Source: DAIDKA01 sp036521075 (GTDB lineage Bacteria; Pseudomonadota; Gammaproteobacteria; Steroidobacterales; Steroidobacteraceae). From it: DNA of 64,000 bases. The notes under the pieces are model-generated. The model made no database searches. It saw only the letters and a list, made by a program, of their open reading frames with translations, and was not told where the DNA came from. Positions 7,495 to 17,502 of the stretch are shown here, in pieces (the stretch's first letter is position 1; every line of letters begins with the position of its first letter). The stretch spans positions 1 to 64,000 of the forward strand of contig DATDIL010000187.1 of NCBI GenBank assembly GCA_036521075.1, in the 5' to 3' direction. A program made the position numbers and the translations under genes.

Positions 7495-9510
7495 ATGAGC
7501 ACGCGGCGCTCATGGCCCGTGGCCCTCGGTGCGCTGCTGTTCGCAGCGCTGCGCGTGGCCGCAGCCGCCGGTCCGGCGCTGCACTTCGAGATCACCGCCG
7601 GTGCGATCCAGAACTACTTCGTGCGCGACGGCAAGGTCGCGGCGCACCTGGTGCTGCGCTCGGGTAGCCTACCGCGCATCCTCGTGGCCTTCCCGGCCGG
7701 CAACAGTGGCGTGGGACTGTGGTTCAAGCGGCAGCCGCAACCGGTCCAATGGTCCATCGTGTCCGCTCCTGCGCCGGTCACGGCCCGCGATGCCGGCGGG
7801 CGCCCTCTCTTCGGCATCGTCTTCGAAGTAGCGGCCAGCCACGCGGCGCTAATCCCGCTGCAAGCCGTACTCTCGAGTATCCGCGTCCTGCGCGACTACC
7901 AGAGCAATGGGTCGCTGCCACCGGAAGTGGCCACCCGCGCATCGGTGTCAGGCCGGACGCTGAGCTGGTCGCGCAACCGTCTGGACGGAGCACCGGGATA
8001 TCGCCTGACGGTTGAAGTACTCGAAGGTGAGCTCGCGGCAGCTGGCACGATCAGCCCCGGCGCCGGGCAGAGAATCCGGCTGCGGGTCACCGCCGTGTCG
8101 GGGGAACGGCCGCTCACCGCAATACCCGAATCAGCCCTCCTGAACGGCCGACAGGATCACGATGTCCGCACCGAACAGGTGCTGCGCTTTCTCAGTTACG
8201 AGCAGAAGTATCTGGCCGGTTCATGGCGCTTCGACACCTACTTCGGACGCGACACGCTGATGTCGCTGCAGCTGCTGATGCCCGTACTGGCGCCCGATGC
8301 CATCGAAGCTGGGCTTCGATCCGTTCTGGTGCGGCTCGCGCCGGATGGTGAGGTCGCGCATGAGGAGGGCATCGGGGAATTTGCGATTCTCGAGCACAAG
8401 CATCACGACGGGACACTCAGCGATGCACCGATTTATGACTACGGCATGATCGATGGGAACTATCTGCTCGCGCCCGTCGCTGCGGCCTACCTGCTCGACA
8501 ATCCGGATGGCCGCCGCCGCGCACGGGCATTCCTGGCGCACGACACCGGCGCGGCACTGCTGCGTAACCTGCGTCTGGTTGCCGCCAATGCAAGGGCCTT
8601 TGCACTCGATCCTCGCTATGACCATCTGCTCGCGCTCAAACCCGGCCGGGCCACCGGAGAGTGGCGCGACAGTGCGGATGGGCTGGGCGGCGGACGCTAT
8701 CCCTACGACGTCAATGCCGTGCTGATGCCGGCCGCCCTTGCAGCGACGGCGCGGCTTGTACGCAGCGGCCTGCTGGACGGCGTCCTGTCGGCGGCGGATC
8801 GGGCGAGCCTGGCGCACGTCGGCGCCGATGCCGCTGTCTGGCGCCGCGCTGCGCCGGAGCTGTTCACGGTGACGCTCGACAATGCCCATGCCAGAGTTGC
8901 CGTGACCTCCTATGCGGGTGAGCTCAAGGTGCCCTTGGCGGCGGCCCTGACCGCGCTCGGCTCAAGTGCGGTGAGTTTTAATGCTGTTGCGCTCGATGCC
9001 GCGGGCAAGCCGGTGCCGATCGTCAATTCCGACGCGGGCTTCGAGTTGCTGTTCGCAACGCCGGATCCGTCCCAACTCGATCGCGCCGTCCGCAGCGTGA
9101 TCCGGCCCTTCCCGCTCGGCCTGCTCACGGATGTCGGCATGGTGGTCGCCAATCCGGTCTTCGCCAATGCCGATCTCAAGCGACGCTTCACCAACCACGC
9201 CTATCACGGCACCGTGGTTTGGTCCTGGCAGCAGGCACTGTTCACGATCGGCCTGGAACGGCAGCTGCGACGCGCAGACCTGCCGCAACCCGTCCGTGAA
9301 CACCTCTTGCGGGCACAACACTCCCTGTGGCGCGTCATCCGCGCGACGGCGTCGTGGCAGGCCACGGAACTTTGGAGCTGGAGCATCCATGACGATCGCT
9401 ACCAGGTCGCCCCCTTTGGGTCCGATTCGCAGGACGCTGACGAGGCCAATGCCGCGCAGCTGTGGAGCACGGTATATCTGGCGGCCAAAGAACCGCCGCC
9501 TGCGCCGTGA
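7495..9510 (+). CDS. Exported six-hairpin (alpha/alpha barrel) glycosidase-like protein
   Basis: The 671-residue product begins directly after the halogenase stop (TGAATG), so translation is probably coupled. A signal peptide occupies about residues 1-24 (ALRVAAAAG). Residues 25-200 look like a beta-sandwich. From about 230 to the end, helical hairpins carry FGRDTLMSLQLL, YDYGMIDGNYLLAP, EWRDSADGLGGGRYPYD and YHGTVVWSWQQALF. These resemble the toroid of amylo-alpha-1,6-glucosidase, GH15 and GH63-type enzymes. The acidic residues in EWRDSADG are candidate catalytic residues. It probably cleaves an alpha-glucan or related glycan in the periplasm and so pairs with the upstream receptor. The exact GH family cannot be fixed by eye. 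Confidence 0.65.
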   Translation: MSTRRSWPVALGALLFAALRVAAAAGPALHFEITAGAIQNYFVRDGKVAAHLVLRSGSLPRILVAFPAGNSGVGLWFKRQPQPVQWSIVSAPAPVTARDAGGRPLFGIVFEVAASHAALIPLQAVLSSIRVLRDYQSNGSLPPEVATRASVSGRTLSWSRNRLDGAPGYRLTVEVLEGELAAAGTISPGAGQRIRLRVTAVSGERPLTAIPESALLNGRQDHDVRTEQVLRFLSYEQKYLAGSWRFDTYFGRDTLMSLQLLMPVLAPDAIEAGLRSVLVRLAPDGEVAHEEGIGEFAILEHKHHDGTLSDAPIYDYGMIDGNYLLAPVAAAYLLDNPDGRRRARAFLAHDTGAALLRNLRLVAANARAFALDPRYDHLLALKPGRATGEWRDSADGLGGGRYPYDVNAVLMPAALAATARLVRSGLLDGVLSAADRASLAHVGADAAVWRRAAPELFTVTLDNAHARVAVTSYAGELKVPLAAALTALGSSAVSFNAVALDAAGKPVPIVNSDAGFELLFATPDPSQLDRAVRSVIRPFPLGLLTDVGMVVANPVFANADLKRRFTNHAYHGTVVWSWQQALFTIGLERQLRRADLPQPVREHLLRAQHSLWRVIRATASWQATELWSWSIHDDRYQVAPFGSDSQDADEANAAQLWSTVYLAAKEPPPAP

Positions 9511-9512
9511 TG

Positions 9513-10208
9513 TCAGCCGGGCGCGGCATGGGCAAATGCCGCTGCCATCAATTCGATGTCGGCGCGGGAGATTCCGCGCCGGGTGGCCACAGCGCGCCAC
9601 TGACACGTCTGCGCCAGTATTTGGGCAACGAGCCCGGCGCCATGATCCTTTGACAGCCGATACCATTCGGCGGTCGCGATGACGGTCGCAAGGCTCGGGC
9701 GGTTGTCCGTCGTATCCAGATTCAGCACGTGGTCGGCTTTGTCGAGGTTCGGATTGACGTCGAAAGCCGGCGCCAGCCGCCAGCCCGTGGCGGTCAGGAT
9801 AAATCCGTGATTGCGCAGATGGTCGTCGCGATTGCCGATGGCGACATTGAATGCGACACGCCTGAAGAGCTGCTCAAGATCCGCGGCCACGTGATCCTTG
9901 GCGCCGCGGTGGTGCAGGAACTCGGCCAGCTCAAGGTAGCTGGTGCCCTCGCTCGCGTCCTTGCGCAGCATGGCCATTGCCGAGGCGTAGAAGCGCCGCC
10001 GGCCGGACGCGCGATCAAAGCGCTGCACGCAGAAAGTGCGGTGTTCATGGCCGAAGGTGTGGGTTTGCGCCGCCGGCACATGGATGCCCGCGCGCTGCGC
10101 CAGTTCATGCGCCACCGACTCCCAAGCGCCGATGTCCCGCTCGTCATCGCGCGCGGGAAACTTCTTGGCCTGCCAGCCTGTTGGCCGGCTATTCGTGGCG
10201 CAGCGCCG
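9513..10208 (-). pseudogene. hipA remnant: C-terminal kinase part of a HipA toxin, 5' part lost
   Basis: Read leftward, this frame encodes the C-terminal half of a HipA-family Ser/Thr kinase. It has KKFPARDDERDIGAWESVAHEL, then AIGNRDDHLRNHGFI (catalytic loop, equivalent to D-G-H-A-K-N of E. coli HipA) and APAFDVNP (metal-binding Asp). The frame is open only to a TGA at 10209-10211. The usual N-terminal 170-200 residues, including the Gly-rich ATP-binding loop, are absent. No ATG precedes the similarity; GTG 10115 is the only plausible start and would leave 200 residues. No HipB antitoxin gene is present. Its 5' end overlaps the 3' end of the permease gene by about 20 bases, so a deletion or rearrangement joined the two. 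An inert remnant is most likely. Confidence 0.75.
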
Positions 10209-12594
10209 TCACCGGCTTCGCGCGTGCAAGCAGTGCCGCCTGCGCACTGACCGTCGCAAACGCGATCAGCAGCGCCGCGAACGCCGCCGCCGGAAACATC
10301 CATAGCGGCAGATCGATGTGGTAGGCGAATGCGGCAAGCCAGCGGCGCATCACGAAAGCGGCGACCGGCCAGGCAAGCAGGCATCCCCCCACCACCGGTT
10401 TGCTGAACTGCCACAGCAGCAGCCGCACGACGTCACCCGTGCTCGCCCCCAGTGCCTTGCGAATGCCGATCTCCTTCGTGCGCCGCTCGGCCGTTGCCGC
10501 CGTCAAGGCAAAGAGGCCGATGCACGACAAGGCCACGGCGATGACCGCACAGATGCCAAAAGCCTGGGACTGGCGCAGGACGCCGATGTATTGCCGCTGG
10601 ATCTGCCGGTCAAGGAAGACGCGTTTGGGCGGGTCAGCATTGCCGAGCCGGCGCCACAGCGCATCGATGGCGGTGAGCGTCTCCGGGATGTCGCGGCCGC
10701 TGAGTCGCGCGCTGATGAGATCGAGTTCAGGCTGCTGAAAGTAGGCGGTCGCCGGCACTGCCTGCTCGACGGAGTTGAGTGAGAAGTCGGGCACGACTGC
10801 CAAGACGGTCGAATGCGCTGGCGTGCGCGGGGTGCCCGACGGTGAGAACGGCAAGGTCTTTCCGAGTGCTTGCGCGGGTGATCCAAAACCGAACTTGCGC
10901 GCGGCGGTTTCGTTGAGCACCACGTAATCCGCGTTGGTGATGCGCGCCGACGTGCCCCCGGCCGCTGGCAGGCTCCCTGCCAGCGGCTTGATGGCGTAGA
11001 AGTCGAACAGGTCGAAGTCCACTCCAACCATGTTCAGCGCGACATCTTCGCCGCCTTTCGTGCGCACGGTGGAGGTGACGACGCGGATCATGAAGCCGGC
11101 AAAGCCCAGAAAACCAACTGTGCTGCGCGTTACGGAGCGCACACCCTGAAGTCCTCGCAGCTCATCTGCAAAGGCGCCGCCATGCGGCCCGGGGGCGTAG
11201 ATCGTCAGGACCTGGTCATCGTTCAGGCGCAATGCATCGCGCATGGCAAACTCGCGCTGGCGATAGACGACGCCGGCGCAAATGGCGAGTGCGATCAGCA
11301 GCGCGAACTGCAACGCGACCAGTCCCTGGCGCACGGCGGCGCCGCTCGAAACGATGCCGCCACCGCGCAGGACATTCACGGGCCGGAATCCTGACTGCAC
11401 GAAGGCCGGCCAGGCACCCGCCAGCAGTCCCAGCAGGACAGTGGCTGCGGCGAGTGCGCCGATCAGTCCCGGCTCGTGGCCGTAATCGAGGACGGCGCCA
11501 CTATCCAGAAAGGCGTTGACGCGCGGCAGCAGCCACTCGGTGAGCGCGATCGCGAGCAGCCCAGCGGTAGCGGCATAAATCAGGGCCTCACCGAGAAACT
11601 GCACAATTAGCGTCTGGCGGCCGGCGCCGGCGAGGGTGCGGATCGCGGCTTCGCGGGCCCGCAGCGCCGAGCGCGCGGTCTGCAGATTGACGAAGTTGAC
11701 CGCCGCAATCAGCAACACCACAGCGCCCAGGATCCCGAGCAACAGCATGCGGCTGTGAAAAGCAGGGTGCATGCCTTCGTCGGTGTTCATCCGGTCGATA
11801 CGGGTCAGCTCCAGAGTCAGGATGTTGGAATAGGAGCCTAGGCCGCACAGCTGCAGCAGCCGTGGAAGCGTCTGTTTGAAGGCGGCGACGTTGGTACCCG
11901 GCTTCAGGCGCACATACGTGTAGCCGGAAGGGTTGGCCACATTGCCTATCTTTTCGGCAGCGTCGCTCTCCTTGATGTTGGTCGGCGAGAAGCGAGTCAC
12001 GCCCGATGCAATGATGTCGCGCGCCTGATGAGTACCGTTCGGCGGCAGATCCTGGATCACCGCGCGCACGACCATCGCGTGCCCCTCGACAACGAGCGTC
12101 TCCCCGAGCGGCGCGTCGCGGCCGAAGAACCGACGCGCGTAGCTGCGCGAGAGCACCAGGCTGTCAGCAGTGCGCAGCGCGGCCGCAACGTCTCCTGCGT
12201 ATGTGGGCAGCGGCAGAACCTCGGCCAGATTGGGATCGGCCCAGTAGATCGGCTCGGTTGACTTCTCCCGGCCGTACTCAACATGCATGGTCGCATCCAG
12301 TACGCGGCTCACCCCCTCTACCTGGGGGAACTGCTCCCTCAGCTGGGCCGCCATCGGCAGCAGTGTGAAGCCGACGTACTGGCGTGCCATTCCTGCCGGG
12401 CTGACGACCGGCTGGATGATGTAAGTGCGCTCGTATCCGGGAACGAAGTGATCGTAGGTGTACTGATTGTGGATCACGAGCGCGGCGATCAGCGCCGTGC
12501 ACAGTCCCACCGACAGACCCAGCACGCTGATGGCCGTGTAGAGCTTGTTGCGCGCCAGATGGCGCAGTGCGGCAGCCAGACAATTGCGGAACAT
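10189..12594 (-). CDS. MacB/FtsX-like ABC transporter permease (third of three paralogues)
   Basis: The 801-residue product starts at ATG 12594, giving MFRNCLAAALRHLARNKLYT, the same opening as the two upstream permeases; the frame's earlier start is spurious. Architecture is that of large FtsX-type permeases: TM helix near residues 20-43, a periplasmic MacB-core domain, a TM block around 280-430, a second periplasmic domain, then a final TM block with TKEIGIRKALGAS before the C-terminal helices. It ends AKPVTALRHE. It probably forms a permease dimer with one of its paralogues, driven by the shared ATPase. It lies 11 bases downstream of the second permease, so one operon. Its stop codon abuts the hipA remnant. 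Confidence 0.9.
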   Translation of the reverse strand: MFRNCLAAALRHLARNKLYTAISVLGLSVGLCTALIAALVIHNQYTYDHFVPGYERTYIIQPVVSPAGMARQYVGFTLLPMAAQLREQFPQVEGVSRVLDATMHVEYGREKSTEPIYWADPNLAEVLPLPTYAGDVAAALRTADSLVLSRSYARRFFGRDAPLGETLVVEGHAMVVRAVIQDLPPNGTHQARDIIASGVTRFSPTNIKESDAAEKIGNVANPSGYTYVRLKPGTNVAAFKQTLPRLLQLCGLGSYSNILTLELTRIDRMNTDEGMHPAFHSRMLLLGILGAVVLLIAAVNFVNLQTARSALRAREAAIRTLAGAGRQTLIVQFLGEALIYAATAGLLAIALTEWLLPRVNAFLDSGAVLDYGHEPGLIGALAAATVLLGLLAGAWPAFVQSGFRPVNVLRGGGIVSSGAAVRQGLVALQFALLIALAICAGVVYRQREFAMRDALRLNDDQVLTIYAPGPHGGAFADELRGLQGVRSVTRSTVGFLGFAGFMIRVVTSTVRTKGGEDVALNMVGVDFDLFDFYAIKPLAGSLPAAGGTSARITNADYVVLNETAARKFGFGSPAQALGKTLPFSPSGTPRTPAHSTVLAVVPDFSLNSVEQAVPATAYFQQPELDLISARLSGRDIPETLTAIDALWRRLGNADPPKRVFLDRQIQRQYIGVLRQSQAFGICAVIAVALSCIGLFALTAATAERRTKEIGIRKALGASTGDVVRLLLWQFSKPVVGGCLLAWPVAAFVMRRWLAAFAYHIDLPLWMFPAAAFAALLIAFATVSAQAALLARAKPVTALRHE

Positions 12595-12605
12595 GTTCGG
12601 GTGGC

Positions 12606-15056
12606 CTACTCGTAGCGCAACGCGGCTACCGGCTTGGCACGCGCCACCAGTACCGAGTGAGTGCACACGGTGAGCAGCGCAATGACGAGCGCGAGACCTC
12701 CGGCGGCAGGGAACAGCCACAGCCGCAGCTCGACGTGGTAGGCGAAGCCCTGCAGCCAGTGCCGCATCGCCCAGGCGGCCGCGGGCCAGGCGATGAGATT
12801 GGCCCACAGCACCGGCCGGCTGAACTGCCACAGCAGCAGGCGGATGACGTCCGTGGTGTCGGCACCGAGCGCCTTGCGGATGCCGATCTCGCGGGTGCGG
12901 CCCTCGGCAATGGAGGCGGCGAGTCCGAACAATCCCAGGCAGGCCAGCAGGGCGGCGACGACGGTGAAGATGCCGAAGCCCTGCGCTTGGCGCAGCATCG
13001 AGCGGTATTCGCGCTGGATGTACTCGTTCATGAAGAAGCGATTGATGGGCCCCTCGCCTCCGGTCCGCGTCCATAGCCGATCGATCGCGACCAGCGTCTG
13101 CGGCAATTGCCGGCCCGTCAGTTTGACGTTGATGAGGTTGTAGACGTCGGGGGCGACGACGTAGGCCGTCGGCGGAATCGGCCGTTGCACCGTGGCCATC
13201 GTGAAATCGGGCACCACCGCGACGATGTGCATGCCATGGACCTTCCCATTGTCGCCGGGCTGGCCGAAGAAAGGCAGGTCGAGCTTCTGGCCGATGGCCG
13301 CCTGAACCGAGGCGAAGTGCAGCTGCCTTACCGCGGATTCGTTGATGACGTATTGGCCGGAGGCCGGATCAGCCTGCGTGCCAAAACTGCCGGCGAGCGG
13401 CTTCAAGCCATACAGGTCGAATACTGCGAGATCGGTCGGCACGTCGGTCATCGACACCTCGGCCCCGTCCCGCGCCTTGACCGAGGAGGTGTCCCCCGCG
13501 CCGAGTATCTGAAAGCCGGAACAGGCCACGGCTTGCACGCCGGGCAGTGCTTTGAGTTCGGAGACGAAGGCGGGACGGCACGGTGAGTAGATACCGAGGA
13601 CCTGGTCGGGCTTGATCCGCAGCCAATCGGTCGTCGCATAGATGCGCTGCTGATAGATCACCGTGGCGCCGATGACCAGCGCCACGAGAATCGCAAACTG
13701 CAATGTGACCAGGCCCTGCCGCACCCATCCCGCGCCACCGGCCTGCCCCAGGCCCTTCAGTACGCTCAGCGGCCGGAAGCCGGACATGATGAGGGCGGGA
13801 TAGGCACCGGCGAGGACTCCCAGTAGCGCGGTCGCAGCCAGCAGCGAGCCCAGCAGCCCAGCATTGCGCCAGTAATCGAAGCTCGCAGCCAAACCAAAAA
13901 ATGCATTCGCGTAGGGCAGTGACCATTCGGTGAGCGCGACCGCCACGAGCATTGCTGTCAGCACATAGAGTGTCGACTCGCCCAGGAACTGCAGCACCAG
14001 CAGGTGACGTCCTGCTCCTGCCAGTTTGCGGATACCGACTTCGCGGCTGCGGCGCGTGGCGCGGGCCGTCATCAGGTTGATGAAGTTTACGCAGGCGATC
14101 AGCAGGATCAGGGCCCCGAGGAGGATCGAGGTGATCAGCCGGCCTTTGAAATCCGGATGCAGCCCCGGATGCGAATTGATCCGATCGAGGCGTATCAGCT
14201 GCAGTGAGAAGACCGGCTTGCCCATCTTCGCGAAATTGGCATCGCCCATCAGGTACCTGAGGGAGCGAAGATTCGCCGCCCGCAGACTGCTTCGAACACT
14301 CTCGATTGATGCGCCCGGCGCGAGGCGCACAAAAGTGGTCACGGAGCTCGACAAAGAGTGGGTGCCCGGAAGGTTCGTGGGGTCGTGATCCAACTGGTTC
14401 AATTTCGAGAAGCTCGCCAGTCCCGAGGCAATCGCAGCGCTCTGCAAATCGGTGCCGTTCTCGGGCATGTCCTTGACGACGGCAGTCACGACCATGGGAC
14501 GAGGTCTGCCGAGTGCGGACAGCTTGCCCAGAATCTGCCGTGCATCGGAGACCATCAGCGTCTGACCGATCGGGTCATCGCGGCCGAAGTATTTGCGCGC
14601 CATGCTGCGCGGCAGGACGATGCCATCGGGTCGCGACAGGGCGTGGCTGAGGTCCCCGGCGACAACGGGCAGGTGCAGGAGCTCGAAGAAATTCGGATCG
14701 ACCCAGTAGACCTGCTCCCCGGCTTCAACGGCAGCATGACGCATCTGCAGCGTTTCTGGCGCCAGTCGCGTAGCTCCTCGGAGCTGTGGCAGATTCAACC
14801 GCAGCAGCGAGGCCAGGCTGTTCAGCGTGGTGTCGGTATACTGGGGGGGAAGGCCGGGCAGATCGATACTGTAGATGGCCTGGTAAATCCGCTCGTACCC
14901 CGGAATGAAATGATTCTGCGTGTACTGACTGCGAATCGTCAGCACCGTCAGCAGCGCGCCCCACAATCCGATCGACAACCCGAAGATGCTGATCAGCGTA
15001 TACAGCCGATTGCGCGAGAGGTGACGCAGCGCGGCGGCGAGACAGTTGCGGAACAT
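12606..15056 (-). CDS. MacB/FtsX-like ABC transporter permease (second of three paralogues)
   Basis: The 816-residue product opens MFRNCLAAALRHLSRNRLYT. It shows two repeated halves, each a MacB-core periplasmic region followed by membrane helices: N-terminal TM at about 20-42, TM block at about 300-440, C-terminal block at about 690-810. The second half contains the FtsX-type cytoplasmic coupling segment TREIGIRKALGADTTDVIRL. It ends AKPVAALRYE. Gene spacing of 11-15 bases on each side marks it as part of the adaptor-ATPase-permease operon. Sequence is clearly paralogous to both neighbours but well diverged in the periplasmic domains, so specialisation for a partner or substrate is plausible. 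Substrate unknown. Confidence 0.9.
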   Translation of the reverse strand: MFRNCLAAALRHLSRNRLYTLISIFGLSIGLWGALLTVLTIRSQYTQNHFIPGYERIYQAIYSIDLPGLPPQYTDTTLNSLASLLRLNLPQLRGATRLAPETLQMRHAAVEAGEQVYWVDPNFFELLHLPVVAGDLSHALSRPDGIVLPRSMARKYFGRDDPIGQTLMVSDARQILGKLSALGRPRPMVVTAVVKDMPENGTDLQSAAIASGLASFSKLNQLDHDPTNLPGTHSLSSSVTTFVRLAPGASIESVRSSLRAANLRSLRYLMGDANFAKMGKPVFSLQLIRLDRINSHPGLHPDFKGRLITSILLGALILLIACVNFINLMTARATRRSREVGIRKLAGAGRHLLVLQFLGESTLYVLTAMLVAVALTEWSLPYANAFFGLAASFDYWRNAGLLGSLLAATALLGVLAGAYPALIMSGFRPLSVLKGLGQAGGAGWVRQGLVTLQFAILVALVIGATVIYQQRIYATTDWLRIKPDQVLGIYSPCRPAFVSELKALPGVQAVACSGFQILGAGDTSSVKARDGAEVSMTDVPTDLAVFDLYGLKPLAGSFGTQADPASGQYVINESAVRQLHFASVQAAIGQKLDLPFFGQPGDNGKVHGMHIVAVVPDFTMATVQRPIPPTAYVVAPDVYNLINVKLTGRQLPQTLVAIDRLWTRTGGEGPINRFFMNEYIQREYRSMLRQAQGFGIFTVVAALLACLGLFGLAASIAEGRTREIGIRKALGADTTDVIRLLLWQFSRPVLWANLIAWPAAAWAMRHWLQGFAYHVELRLWLFPAAGGLALVIALLTVCTHSVLVARAKPVAALRYE

Positions 15057-15071
15057 GGGTCTCGCGACTCC

Positions 15072-17480
15072 TTACTGGTACCGCAGCGCCGCGACAGGTT
15101 TTGCACGGGCAACGAGCACGGCATGCGCCGTAACCGTCAGAAGCGCAATCACCACGGCCGCCACGGCGGAGGCGATGAACACCCAGGGGGACAGCTCGGT
15201 GCGGTACGCGAAGCCCTGCAGCCAACGATGCATCAGCCAGGCCGTCACGGGCCAGGCGATCGCGGTTGCCCACAGCACCGGTCGCGCGAACTGCCACAGG
15301 AGCAGGCGCAGAATATTTCCGGTTTCGGCCCCGAGCGCCTTGCGCACACCGATTTCACGCGTGCGCCGCTCGACGGTGAAGGCGGTCAGGCCGAACAGCC
15401 CCAGGGCCGCCAGAAACAGCGCCACCGCCGCGAACACGGTGAAGATAGTGGTCTGGCGCTCCAGTTCGGAGTACAGGTTCTGGACGTACTGATCAAAGAA
15501 GCTGCGCGAAATGGGCCCCGAAATCCTCGGCTGCTGATTCCACAGCCTGTCGATCTGCTGAAGTGTCTGCGGTACCTCCCGTCCGACCAGCTTCACGTTC
15601 AGTTGCGAGAACCAGCCACTGCTGTACTCGAAGAACACCGGGTCGATGGAATGGCGAACCGAATCACGTGAGAAGTCGGGGACGACACCGATGATCTCCC
15701 GGCGTTCAGTGGAACCGAGCGTGAATATCTTTCCGATCGCATCCTGAGGGTTGGCGAAGCCCAATCGCCGCGCCGCGGTTTCGTTGACGATGACGTGGTA
15801 GGCGACTGTCGCCTGCTGCAGGCGCATCGCCGGCAGAATATCCGCCTCGCGTCGGGCGACGAAGAAACGTCCCGCCACGGGTTTGAAGCCCAGCAGCTCA
15901 AAGAGCCCGGCACCGACCAGACTGTTCTGCAGCGTCACCGTCCTGCCGTCCGGGGAGCGATAGGATGCGCTGCCGAAGTTATTGAGGAAATCCATGGAGC
16001 AGGCGCTCGCGCGCACCCCCGGCAGTCGCGCCACCTCAGCGACGAATGCCGATCCTTCGCAATCCCCGATCGGCAACTGAATGGAGAGCAATTGTTCCTT
16101 GTCGAAGCGCAGGCCCTGCCGCAGTCCGAAGAGGGTCTGCCGATAGATGTTCCCGGTCGCCACGGCCAATCCGATCAGGATCGCAAATTGGACGACCACC
16201 AGCGCCTGCCTTAAGCGACCCGAGCCGCTTTCCGGGGTTTTGCCGCCCGCCAGCACCGCGGTGGGCCGATAGGCCGAGAGCACCATGGCAGGATAAAGAC
16301 CTGCCAGGAGACCCACCACCAGCGCCGCGGCGATGAGTTCGCCGAGCACCGGCCAATGCCAGTAATCGAATACGAGGGCGCGATCGAGCAGGGCGTTCAG
16401 ATGCGGCAGCAGGAGCAACTCCACCCATGCGACGGCCAGCAGCATTCCGAGGGCGCTGAACAGGATCGACTCGCCCATGAACTGCGTCAGCAGGTCGCGG
16501 CGACAGGCGCCTGCGGCCTTGCGGACACCCACTTCGATCGCACGCCGCGCGGCGCGCGCGGTCATCAGGTTCACGAAGTTGATGACGGCAATGAACAGAA
16601 TCAGGACACCGACAATTGCAATGGCGCGCAGCGCGCGCGGATCACCTGCCGGCGTCATGGCGAAAGCACCGGGTTCGCGCAGATGGATGGCGCTGATGGG
16701 CACCAGGTTCAGCCTGAATGAGTTTTCCTTCTGGCCGAAGGTCGGCTCCGGCATGGTCTTGTCCACCCACTTCTTGAAACCCTGGCGCAGCGTGTCCGGG
16801 GATGCGCCAGTCGCCAGGCGCATGTAGGTGTAGGCGCGGTAGGCGCTCATGCCCCGTGGATCCGGAATGGCTTTCGCGGAGGCAAACACTTCGGTATTCA
16901 GGTGCGTGTTGGATGGCAGGTCCGCCAGCACCGCCCTGACCTGCATCGTGATCTTCCGATTGATCTGGAGGGTCTCGCCCAGCGGCAGGTCGCGCCCGAA
17001 GTATTTGCGCGCCATCCGGCGCGTGAGTACCAGACCATCGGGTCGTTCCAGCGCGCTCTTCAGATCACCCGCCAGTGCGGGCAGGGGCACGACATCGAAG
17101 AAGTTCGGATCCGCCCAGTAGAACCGGTCCTCCCGTGTCTCCACGTTTCCGCGGCGCAGATTTTCGCCACCGAAGGTATTGCTCAGCCGCGTCAGTGCCT
17201 CGATCTGCGGAAATGCCAGCTTGAGCTTAGGTCCGGTTTCAGATCCGCCTAAGTCCTCAATCGCGTTCGAGCCCGCATCCGGAACCACCAGTGCGCTCGA
17301 GATCCGATAGATGCGCTGGTAGCCGGGGATGAAATCCTCGAAGCTCAACTCGTGGTGAACATAGAGGGCCACGAGTATGGCCGCGGCGAAGCCGACACCC
17401 AGACCCACCACATTGATGACCGCGTACAGGCGGTTGCGCGCGAGGTTGCGCAGGGCCGCCGCGAGATAGTTGCGGAACAT
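15072..17480 (-). CDS. MacB/FtsX-like ABC transporter permease (first of three paralogues)
   Basis: The 802-residue product opens MFRNYLAAALRNLARNRLYA and has the same two-half plan as the next two genes. There is an N-terminal TM (about 20-42), a MacB-core periplasmic domain with LSFEDFIPGYQRIYRI, a TM block at about 275-420, a second periplasmic domain and a final TM block with TREIGVRKALGAETGNILRL. It ends AKPVAALRYQ. It lies 22 bases after the ATPase gene. In MacB systems such permeases do not move substrate through the inner membrane but drive the periplasmic adaptor and outer-membrane channel. No TolC-like gene is in the window. Confidence 0.9.
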   Translation of the reverse strand: MFRNYLAAALRNLARNRLYAVINVVGLGVGFAAAILVALYVHHELSFEDFIPGYQRIYRISSALVVPDAGSNAIEDLGGSETGPKLKLAFPQIEALTRLSNTFGGENLRRGNVETREDRFYWADPNFFDVVPLPALAGDLKSALERPDGLVLTRRMARKYFGRDLPLGETLQINRKITMQVRAVLADLPSNTHLNTEVFASAKAIPDPRGMSAYRAYTYMRLATGASPDTLRQGFKKWVDKTMPEPTFGQKENSFRLNLVPISAIHLREPGAFAMTPAGDPRALRAIAIVGVLILFIAVINFVNLMTARAARRAIEVGVRKAAGACRRDLLTQFMGESILFSALGMLLAVAWVELLLLPHLNALLDRALVFDYWHWPVLGELIAAALVVGLLAGLYPAMVLSAYRPTAVLAGGKTPESGSGRLRQALVVVQFAILIGLAVATGNIYRQTLFGLRQGLRFDKEQLLSIQLPIGDCEGSAFVAEVARLPGVRASACSMDFLNNFGSASYRSPDGRTVTLQNSLVGAGLFELLGFKPVAGRFFVARREADILPAMRLQQATVAYHVIVNETAARRLGFANPQDAIGKIFTLGSTERREIIGVVPDFSRDSVRHSIDPVFFEYSSGWFSQLNVKLVGREVPQTLQQIDRLWNQQPRISGPISRSFFDQYVQNLYSELERQTTIFTVFAAVALFLAALGLFGLTAFTVERRTREIGVRKALGAETGNILRLLLWQFARPVLWATAIAWPVTAWLMHRWLQGFAYRTELSPWVFIASAVAAVVIALLTVTAHAVLVARAKPVAALRYQ

Positions 17481-17502
17481 TGCGTCCTCCCCGGTTCCCT
17501 CT

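Noticed and set aside
10209..12594. Intact N-terminal part of hipA overlapping the permease
   Set aside because: The hipA frame meets a TGA at 10209-10211 and the permease sequence continues; nothing HipA-like is found upstream.
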